A DNA stretch of 64,000 nucleotides, from positions 62,001 through 126,000 of the forward strand of contig NZ_RJUB01000124.1 of NCBI RefSeq assembly GCF_024343615.1, given 5' to 3'. Numbering within the stretch: position 1 is the stretch's first letter; each line of letters starts with the position of its first letter. The position numbers and the translations under genes were made by a program. Shown here in pieces: positions 1-7,500 of the stretch. A model generated the notes under the pieces. It did no database searches. It was given only the letters and a program-made list of their open reading frames with translations, and had not been told where the DNA came from. The stretch comes from Ferruginibacter sp. HRS2-29. Lineage in GTDB: Bacteria; Bacteroidota; Bacteroidia; Chitinophagales; Chitinophagaceae.

Positions 1-750
1 GACGCCGGCATTATTAAGTTTGGTTTGCAAAGCCGTTTGCTGAGCAGGCCTCACCAGCGGATCAACTCCGCCTTGTAATGTAATGGTAGCCGGTCTTTGT
101 GCCGCAACATAATTGATGGGGCTGGAAGAAAAATAAAGATCTGCTTTTGAGGCCGGTGTTCCGCCAAATAAAGAAGCGATGGCTGATGCCGGTACAAATA
201 CAGATGCAGGATTGTTATACATATCTACCATGTCCGACGGACCGAAGAAATTCACGATGGCTTTGGGTTTGATCGTCGAATTTTTATAACCCTGGAGCAA
301 AGCAAGGTGCCCGCCGGCACTGGCTCCCAGCAAGACCATCTTATCGGAGATATTATATTCCGCACGTTTGCTTACAATAAAATCCACAGCAGCTTTCACA
401 TCATTTTCCTGGGTAGGGAAAAGATTGCCGGAAGTAGAAACAAGCCTGTAGTTGATATTGAAGATGGCATAATTTGGGAGTCTTCTTTTCAGCGTATCGA
501 TGTAAGCGGCGAAATCGGTTTTATCTCCTTCGCTCCAGGCACCACCGTGGATCATAATAAGTACTTTGGTGGTATCGTATGACCGCACTGCCGGGAGATG
601 TACATCCAGCTTTTGTTTTGAATCGGAGCCATAAGCTACATCGTAATTGATTACTGCTCCGCCACCGCCTGTAGCCACATCATCTTTACTGCAGGAGGAT
701 GAGATAACAATTAGATTTAGCAGTGCAAAAGAAAGTAGGAATAATTTCAT
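1..750 (-). CDS. alpha/beta hydrolase lipoprotein (carboxylesterase type), 3' end cut by window
   Basis: Read directly on the minus strand from ATG at 750; the frame is open to base 1, so the C-terminus is missing. The N-terminus is a lipoprotein signal (MKLFLLSFAL...VISSSC-SKDD), placing the protein in the envelope. After a Gly-rich linker come an oxyanion-hole motif IMIHGGAW and the nucleophile elbow LLGASAGGHLALL, with a GGVDPLV segment that should hold the acidic residue near the window edge. These are hallmarks of the BD-FAE/esterase-lipase branch of alpha/beta hydrolases. The substrate cannot be told; acetylated sugars or small esters are typical for the family. Confident on family, not on substrate. 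Confidence 0.85.
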   Translation of the reverse strand, partial: MKLFLLSFALLNLIVISSSCSKDDVATGGGGAVINYDVAYGSDSKQKLDVHLPAVRSYDTTKVLIMIHGGAWSEGDKTDFAAYIDTLKRRLPNYAIFNINYRLVSTSGNLFPTQENDVKAAVDFIVSKRAEYNISDKMVLLGASAGGHLALLQGYKNSTIKPKAIVNFFGPSDMVDMYNNPASVFVPASAIASLFGGTPASKADLYFSSSPINYVAAQRPATITLQGGVDPLVRPAQQTALQTKLNNAGV

Positions 751-809
751 TGTGGAAATTTATTATTAAAAGGTATTCAATTTTACGTTAACGAAAATAA
801 AAATACGTT

Positions 810-971
810 TTATAAAAGTTTATTACCGATATGCTCTATCTCTTCATCCAATATTTTTGCCACACTTTTCTTTTCCGATTTGAACGAGTATACCCGGACA
901 TAGCAATTCATAAAAATCAATGCAGAGATCATACTCATGAGCAAGGCGTTTCCCAATAAGCCTTTTTTCAT
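810..971 (-). CDS. small membrane-anchored protein, 53 aa
   Basis: A 53-codon frame on the minus strand starts at ATG 971 (MKKGLLGNALLMSMISALIF) and stops with TAA at 810. It has one hydrophobic N-terminal segment followed by a charged tail (SEKKSVAKILDEEIEHIGN). It begins 9 bp after the stop of the upstream 106-aa membrane protein, so the two look like one transcript. No family is recognised. Support is the tight spacing, the sensible start and the membrane-anchor architecture. It could still be chance. Confidence 0.5.
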   Translation of the reverse strand: MKKGLLGNALLMSMISALIFMNCYVRVYSFKSEKKSVAKILDEEIEHIGNKLL

Positions 972-980
972 TTCGATCAA

Positions 981-1301
981 TTAAAAATACAAGACGATCA
1001 GCCATAGTACAAACCATAAAAAAATGGATATTCCAAAGCCTATTGTCACGATTCTGGCAGCGAAATTTCGGGAAGGCATATTGATATTTCCTTTTATTTT
1101 CTTCTGCATTACAAGAAAACCGGTGTGATAGAAGATAAAGAAGAACCCGGTAGAAATAAAACACAAAAAAGTGATCAGTTTTGTATGGCTCCGACGGGCG
1201 GGATAGCGCAGATGGATCTCTGGCCACAACATCCATGCTTCCATAATGATCATCGAAAGGATAATTAGTAGACTGAATATTATGGCAAGCTTACGGTTCA
1301 T
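981..1301 (-). CDS. small integral membrane protein, 106 aa
   Basis: Three hydrophobic segments are visible: residues about 5-25 (LAIIFSLLIILSMIIMEAW), 42-65 (ITFLCFISTGFFFIFYHTGFLV) and 85-106 (VTIGFGISIFLWFVLWLIVL). A basic, polar loop (MQKKIKGNINMPSRN) lies between the second and third. No family is recognised. The frame is preferred over the overlapping 130-aa frame at 844-1236, which has no sensible N-terminus. It is followed 9 bp later by a 53-aa membrane-anchored protein. Confidence 0.6.
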   Translation of the reverse strand: MNRKLAIIFSLLIILSMIIMEAWMLWPEIHLRYPARRSHTKLITFLCFISTGFFFIFYHTGFLVMQKKIKGNINMPSRNFAARIVTIGFGISIFLWFVLWLIVLYF

Positions 1302-1316
1302 GAAAATTGTCTGATT

Positions 1317-1346
1317 ATAAAAAACCTCCCGGAGTTACCGGGAGGG
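1317..1346 (-). terminator. intrinsic terminator downstream of aspS
   Basis: An 8-bp perfect stem CCTCCCGG/CCGGGAGG with a 5-nt loop is followed on the minus strand by a run of T (the A run at 1318-1324). It lies 44 bp past the aspS stop codon. Confidence 0.8.
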
Positions 1347-1389
1347 CTAACATATGCTTGATTGATTCAATGCAGAGCGTTGTTATATA

Positions 1390-3219
1390 TCAGGCTTTCA
1401 GATCCAGTTTTATCTGCAGCTCATCAAACTGTTTGTCGTCAATGGTGCTTGGAGTATCGATCATCACATCACGCCCGCTGTTGTTTTTCGGGAACGCGAT
1501 GAAATCGCGGATGCTTTCGCTGCCCCCAAGGATAGAGCAAAGCCTGTCGAAGCCGAATGCGATACCACCATGCGGCGGTGCGCCATATTCGAAAGCCCCC
1601 AGCAGGAAGCCGAATTTGTGCTGCTGTTCTTCTTCATCCATACCAAGCGCCGCAAACATTTTCTGTTGCAATTCTTTCTGGTAAATACGGATGCTGCCAC
1701 CGCCGATCTCGTTTCCGTTCAATACCATATCGTACGCGTTCGCCTTGATGTTGGCATAAGGATGTTTCAGGTATTCCGCAGGATTTTCAATCACCGGATT
1801 ATTGTTGATCATCGTTTCGATATCGCTCGGTTTCGGCGATGTGAACGGATGGTGACGTGCTACCCAGCGGTTGTCGTCTTCTGCGTATTCAAACAGCGGG
1901 AAATCCAGTACCCACAATAGTTTGAATTCATCAGCTTTGCGCAGGTCAAGCTTGGTACCCATGTACATACGCAGGTCGCTGGCGGCTTTACGGGTTCTTT
2001 CTTCCGCCCCTGCCACGATCAATATGAGGTCCCCCGCTTTTGCGTTGGCCGCTTCCGCAATGGCTTTTAATTTTTCTTCGGAATAAAATTTATCTACGCT
2101 GCTCTTGAAAGTGCCGTCAGCATTACATTTGATGAATACCAATCCTTTCATGCCCACCTGCGGGCGTTTAACCCACTCCGTTAGTTCGTCGGTTTGTTTG
2201 CGGGTATATTCGCTGCAACCCGGCGCTACGATAGCGATCACTGTTTCCGCTTCATCAAATACTTTGAAATCCACCCCATCAATCAGCGATGAAATGTTTT
2301 GCTGCTGCGGGAATGTATAAGAGGGGAATTTCAGGTTGGTCAGTTTCATGTCAAAACGGATATCCGGTTTGTCATTGCCATACGTCCACATCGCATTTTC
2401 CCAGGTCATGCGTTCCACCACATCGGTATAATCGATATTTTTTACATCTTTAAAAATACGTTTCACCAGTCCTTCAAACATGTTGAGGATGTCTTCCTGT
2501 TCTACAAAACACATTTCACAATCTATCTGGGTGAACTCCGGCTGCCTGTCGGCACGAAGGTCTTCATCGCGGAAACATTTTACGATCTGGTAATAACGAT
2601 CGTAACCGCTTACCATCAATAGCTGCTTGAAAGTCTGCGGGCTTTGCGGCAACGCGTAAAATTGACCTGCATTCATGCGGCTGGGCACCACAAAATCCCG
2701 GGCACCTTCCGGCGTGCTCTTGATGAGGAAAGGGGTTTCGATGTCCATGAACCCGTTTTCATGCAGGTAATTTCGTGTACTCCTTCCCGTTGCATAACGC
2801 AGCTCGAGGTTCTTTTTCACCGCATTCCTTCTGAGGTCGAGGAAACGGTATTTCATCCTGAGGTCATCGCCGCCATCGGTATCATCCTGGATGGTGAACG
2901 GCGGGGTCATGGATTTGTTGAGTATCCTGAAAGTGGTGACCAGCAATTCAATTTCGCCGGTAGGGATATTATTGTTCTTATTGCTGCGCTCGTTGACGGT
3001 GCCTGTTACCTGCAAAACAAATTCGCGTCCCAATGGGTTGGCATCCAGTTCGGCATTGAGGCTTTCCGAAAAAAGTAATTGGGTAATGCCATAACGGTCC
3101 CTCAGATCCACGAAAGTGATCGATCCGAATTTACGAACTGTCTGAACCCATCCGGCAAGGGTTACTGTGGTGTTGGTGTCGGCTATCCTTAACTGGCCGC
3201 AGGTGTGTGTACGAAACAT
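1390..3219 (-). CDS. aspS: aspartate--tRNA ligase
   Basis: Charges tRNA-Asp (possibly also tRNA-Asn if the enzyme is non-discriminating) with aspartate in the cytoplasm. The 609-aa length matches bacterial-type AspRS. The N-terminal OB fold (about residues 1-110) contains [21 protein letters not shown]. The class II core shows motif 2 [14 protein letters not shown] near residue 220, the bacterial GAD insertion at about 310-420, and motif 3 [10 protein letters not shown] near residue 553. It stands alone, with its own terminator downstream and a TATCTTTG promoter element 23 bp upstream of the ATG. Confidence 0.97.
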   Translation of the reverse strand: MFRTHTCGQLRIADTNTTVTLAGWVQTVRKFGSITFVDLRDRYGITQLLFSESLNAELDANPLGREFVLQVTGTVNERSNKNNNIPTGEIELLVTTFRILNKSMTPPFTIQDDTDGGDDLRMKYRFLDLRRNAVKKNLELRYATGRSTRNYLHENGFMDIETPFLIKSTPEGARDFVVPSRMNAGQFYALPQSPQTFKQLLMVSGYDRYYQIVKCFRDEDLRADRQPEFTQIDCEMCFVEQEDILNMFEGLVKRIFKDVKNIDYTDVVERMTWENAMWTYGNDKPDIRFDMKLTNLKFPSYTFPQQQNISSLIDGVDFKVFDEAETVIAIVAPGCSEYTRKQTDELTEWVKRPQVGMKGLVFIKCNADGTFKSSVDKFYSEEKLKAIAEAANAKAGDLILIVAGAEERTRKAASDLRMYMGTKLDLRKADEFKLLWVLDFPLFEYAEDDNRWVARHHPFTSPKPSDIETMINNNPVIENPAEYLKHPYANIKANAYDMVLNGNEIGGGSIRIYQKELQQKMFAALGMDEEEQQHKFGFLLGAFEYGAPPHGGIAFGFDRLCSILGGSESIRDFIAFPKNNSGRDVMIDTPSTIDDKQFDELQIKLDLKA

Positions 3220-3241
3220 CTTTTAGTATTAAATTAGTCAG

Positions 3242-3249
3242 CAAAGATA
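3242..3249 (-). promoter_or_regulatory. Bacteroidota -7 promoter element for aspS
   Basis: The minus strand reads TATCTTTG, an exact match to the Bacteroidota sigma-A -7 consensus TAnnTTTG, 22-30 bp upstream of the aspS ATG. No convincing -33 element was assigned. Confidence 0.55.
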
Positions 3250-3345
3250 AAGTTTGCAGGGTTTATAGGGAAATATTGATTTTCGGGCTGAGAAGAATGG
3301 CGCAAACGCGGGTGTGCAGCTATTTTGCGTGAAAAAGAGTCAATC

Positions 3346-3780
3346 ATGTGGTCATTTAAATTTCACGGAATGATTTTTTTCAACAATACCTTCCTGCTGC
3401 GGCTTGCCGTGGCTGTGATCCTGCTGGTGCACGGATTGGGTGGCATGTTCAACAATGGCGTACACGATTTCGGTAAATTTTACCTGGATCAGCAGGGCTT
3501 TGCGCCGCTGGGTGTTCCATTGGCCTGGGCCATCAAAATTTCGCATGTGGTGGTTGCTGTTTGCCTGTTGGCGCAAAAACTGGTGAAGTGGGCATGTGCC
3601 ATTACCATCATCATCCTGGTGGCGGGCATCATCATGGTGCATTATCCCGAAGGTTGGTTTGTGGTAGGCGGAGGAAGGAATGGTGTGGAATTTAATTTCC
3701 TGTTAATCTTCGTGCTGTTGACGATCATGTTTCCTGGCGGAGCGAAGAGCAATGTTACGAAGCAAAAGGATTTTGTATAA
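3346..3780 (+). CDS. DoxX family membrane protein
   Basis: A 144-aa protein starting at ATG 3346 (an upstream TTG at 3325 in frame is less likely). Four hydrophobic helices are visible: LLRLAVAVILLVHGLGGMF, VPLAWAIKISHVVVAVCLLA, WACAITIIILVAGIIMVHY and FNFLLIFVLLTIMF. The helix pattern, the first-helix LRL..AVILLVHG motif and the GRNGVEFN segment before the last helix fit the DoxX/DoxD family of quinone-associated or uncharacterised inner-membrane proteins. The specific role is unknown. Confidence 0.75.
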   Translation: MWSFKFHGMIFFNNTFLLRLAVAVILLVHGLGGMFNNGVHDFGKFYLDQQGFAPLGVPLAWAIKISHVVVAVCLLAQKLVKWACAITIIILVAGIIMVHYPEGWFVVGGGRNGVEFNFLLIFVLLTIMFPGGAKSNVTKQKDFV

Positions 3781-3809
3781 AAGGGCAGCTGTGCAATCGG
3801 AACACAACC

Positions 3810-3975
3810 CGTACCTACGGCACGGAAAAAATAATAAATTATTTTTCTACCCATACCATGTTCCTACGGAACATTCACATCCGGGTTCTATGGAACATCT
3901 GTAATCCGGTATGTTCTGTAGGAACATGGTGTGGGTAGAAACGATGAAATCGTTTCAATTCGTGCCGTAGGTACG
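3810..3975. repeat. 166-bp nested palindromic element (REP/MITE-like)
   Basis: Outer arms 3810-3824 and 3961-3975 are perfect 15-bp inverted repeats (CGTACCTACGGCACG). Inner arms 3845-3874 and 3911-3940 pair at 28 of 30 positions and themselves contain the small palindrome ATGTTCCTACGGAACAT. A further hairpin, GAAACGAT/ATCGTTTC, lies at 3938-3956. The whole stretch can fold into one long branched cruciform. It fills the convergent gap between the DoxX and TfoX-N genes and has no coding capacity. Confidence 0.8.
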
Positions 3976-4028
3976 ATGTGTGGAAGGCTCAACAAATATT
4001 GAAATTCAAAAAAGAATTGGTCAGAAAA

Positions 4029-4370
4029 TCATTTCCGCGAAGCCTTCGCTTTTTTATTAAAATCAAGACATAGCTTCATCCAGTAATCAAAATCTTTTTT
4101 CGATTTGTAACCAACAGGATGCACATAACAATACCCGTTCAATTGCTTCCCTTTCATGATCATCGGCCCGAAACCATTTCTTTCGGCAATAACTTCCAGC
4201 AACTCCGGATCAAAACGGCACATTATATTTTCGCCGCTTACATTCACACACATTTTCCCGTTTACCATAAAACAAAGCCCGCGGAACATTTTTTTCTCCT
4301 CCACTTTTAATCCCGGAATGCCCGACAAATGATTTCGTATCTTTTCGGCCAGCTGGAGATCGTATGCCAT
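4029..4370 (-). CDS. TfoX N-terminal domain protein
   Basis: A 113-aa protein matching the TfoX N-terminal domain across its length: KKMFRGLCFMVNGKMCVNV, then MCRFDPE, GFGPMIMKGKQLNGYCYV and DFDYWMKLCLDF. In gammaproteobacteria this domain is part of a competence regulator. Stand-alone copies like this are common in Bacteroidota and their function is not established. The start at 4370 gives the usual MAYDLQLAEKIRNHL opening. Confidence 0.8.
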   Translation of the reverse strand: MAYDLQLAEKIRNHLSGIPGLKVEEKKMFRGLCFMVNGKMCVNVSGENIMCRFDPELLEVIAERNGFGPMIMKGKQLNGYCYVHPVGYKSKKDFDYWMKLCLDFNKKAKASRK

Positions 4371-4510
4371 GATGATTATTGTTGTTCAAACATTGTGATT
4401 GCAGCATGAAGTTCTGTTTTTTTCTTAAATAATAAATTTCATGCAGCCTTTACGCGTAAATTTCCCTCTGTTGAATATTACCCGCATTCATTTACCCTTT
4501 TAACCTGTTT

Positions 4511-7500
4511 ATGAGAATATTTCTGTTCGTATTGTTATTGTTTTTTTCCCTACCCGGGTTTTCGCAGAAAGATCTCAGGAAGTTACGTACTGCCAGCTGG
4601 CAGGCCTTCGCGTATAAGATATCTGCAGCTGAAGCGGAGCAATACATGAAATGGGATTCGATACCGATGGAAAGATTTGAAGAAGCTGTTCCGGTGATGA
4701 CCTTCCACGCGGATTCTATTGATGAATCAACACTTCCTGTCGGCAATTATGTGATCATGCGTACCAGGGAAAGTTATGTGCAGGCCGATCTTTTAAATAT
4801 CAGCGATCTGCGGCTCATCACCATCAACAACCGTTATCGCGTGCAGCTGGATGTGCGCAACAAAGAAGGACAACCGGTAGAGAAGGTGAGGATGTTCATG
4901 GATAATAAAGAATTGATGGCCGATCCGTCTTCAAAAACCTTCTGGTTGAAAAACCGAAAAAAAGACGAGGCGGTGATAAAAGTGTATACCGCTACAGATA
5001 CACTTTACACGGCGATAGAGCTCAATGATGATCAATATATCAAGCCGGTTTCTGAACAGATAAGAGAAAATTATCATCGTACAAAAATTTACAGGGTATT
5101 GAATTGGGTTCCCCGGCAATTGAGTCTTTTATTCAGGCATAAAAATGCGAAGGAGAAATATTTCTCTATGAACGGGTATATGATCTTTAATCAGCCGAAA
5201 TACAAACTTGGAGATACGGTCAGATTTAAAAGCTATCTTTTGGATAACAGGTCAAAACAATACAATAAGAGTATAGATATCTATCTTGAGTATTCTCATC
5301 AGGGAAAAAATGTTGAACAGTTGCTCACACGCCTCAAACCAGCTACGCCAGGAGCTTATTTCAGCGAATTCGTATTAAGGGATACGTTGGTTTCAGGCAT
5401 AAAATACAGGTTGATATTTAAAAATACCGCGGGGAAAAATCTGATGACGGGAGATTTTAAAGTGGAAGATTATGTGTTGGATGAGATTAATTCCACCAGC
5501 TTCCGGTCGGAAAAACCAACTTATTACCGGCAGGATACACTCCGTTTTTTTGCCTCCGCCAAAGATGCCAATGGATTGAACGTATTGGATGCCGATGCGG
5601 AATTGCTGCTTGAGACATCGGGAATAAATGAAACCTACCAGGACACGGTTTTTGTGCCGGATACGCTATATCGGCTGAGGACAAAACTTTCTGCAGATGG
5701 CGATACAAAATTCGTAGTACCGACAGGTATTTTGCCAAAGGCGGATCTTTCTATTCGTGCGGTTTTGCGATTTATCAATTCCAGCAATGAGGTGCAGGAA
5801 AAAACGGAGTCTGTCATTTACCAGTATTTCAGCAGGCAGATATTTGCGAAGCAAAAAAATGACAGCGTCTATGTCGCATACCTGGAGAATGGCGAGAGTG
5901 TGCCTGTATCGGGAATAATGCAGGCGGGGGATCAAAAGGAAGAGCCGGTAAATTTTCCGGCCACCATAAAAATTAACGGCCTCGCGGAAACTTATCAGTT
6001 TAGGTACAAAGCAGGCAGTTCGTTCGGTAACACATTCGAGCCTTCCCCGTATCTTGTTGGGTTTAATCGCATCAGCAGCGCTGATACGCTTGGGTTCATT
6101 TTGGATAACCCATACCAGGTGCCGGTTTATTATACAGTACTGGATGGACAAAAAATTATTGCCACTGGCAGACAATCGGATAAAAGTATCCGTTGGATAA
6201 AGATCATGAGTGACCGCCGGCAATATTACAGCGTGCGCTGGCAATATATGTGGAACGGGCGGGAGAAAAAAGAGGAGACTTCCATTGGGTTATTGTATAA
6301 AATACTGGCTGTAAAAATCGATGCAAAAGATAAAATATTTCCCGGTGAGAAGGATTCTGTAAAAGTAACTGTAACCGATTATAAAGGAAGGCCCGCAGCA
6401 GATGTGAACCTTACTGCAGTGGGGTACAACAACCAATTGAGCAAGGATATCAAAATAAAAGAACCCGGCTACCGGGTGACTTACAGAGGGAAAAAATATA
6501 TTGAGTATCCACCTTTTGAACAAACCGAACTGGATCTTCCTTATTCTTCTGACCTGCTGGCAAATAATAAAAAATGGATCAAAAAATTCGGGCTCGATAG
6601 TATGCTGTATTACCAGTTTTTATTTCCTCCAAATGGTTTTAAGGATGAGATGACCTTACTCCACGATTTTATTCCGCAGGTGTCCGTAAATCTCGTGAAA
6701 GATGGCCTTCTGCAGGAAATTTATTTACTTCATATCAACCGGCAGTTCAGGTATTACAACGGTGTTACGGATACTTCCAGATACGCTTTCGAAGTATACC
6801 CTGGGTATGCACAGTTTGTGATCCGTACCAAAGACCAGGAGATAAAACTCGACAGTATTTATATACAGCCTGGTTTCAAACACGATCTTGTGTTCGACCT
6901 GGATAACCTTCCCGCAAATTCAACCGTAAAAAACGTTACTTCATATTGGAGCAAAGATGAAATGCAGTTGCTCGAAAACAGCATCTGGCGGCTGCGTGGC
7001 AAGGAAATGCCCGGCGCTTCTGTGTGGCAGGGTAGAAACGTATCTGTATTGAATGGTGGCGATCTGCATATACTCGGACCATTCGAAAGAGATAGCCTGT
7101 ATTTTTTCGATTCTACAAAATTTGATATCGCTTTCAAATTTGAACCAGGGTATGAGTATAGTTTGTCAAAAAAAGTGACACGCCTTGAAAAAAGAAATTT
7201 TTTCGTCTCACAGGAGAATAAAATTTATCTGCCTGTTGTAAGATACCCGCTGCTTAAAATTGGCGATACGCTTATGTTTCCGCCTGTGATCCGTTTTGCG
7301 CCGGAGAAAATGTCCACATTTTTGAGAAGCCTTAGAGTAACATCCGGGTTCACGTATGATTTTCATAGAGCAGGTACGGGCAAACTGATGATCAAGGTTC
7401 CCCGCGATTCAACCATAAGATATGTTATACTTAAGCATGCTGATAGCAGTAAAGCGATCATCATTTCCAATATGTATAGTTACACAGTTTTTAACCTCGA

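Noticed and set aside
307..582. 91-codon plus-strand frame
   Set aside because: Antisense shadow of the lipoprotein esterase gene, which has clear catalytic motifs.
844..1236. 130-codon minus-strand frame
   Set aside because: Overlaps the 106-aa and 53-aa membrane proteins in another frame, no sensible start or domain.
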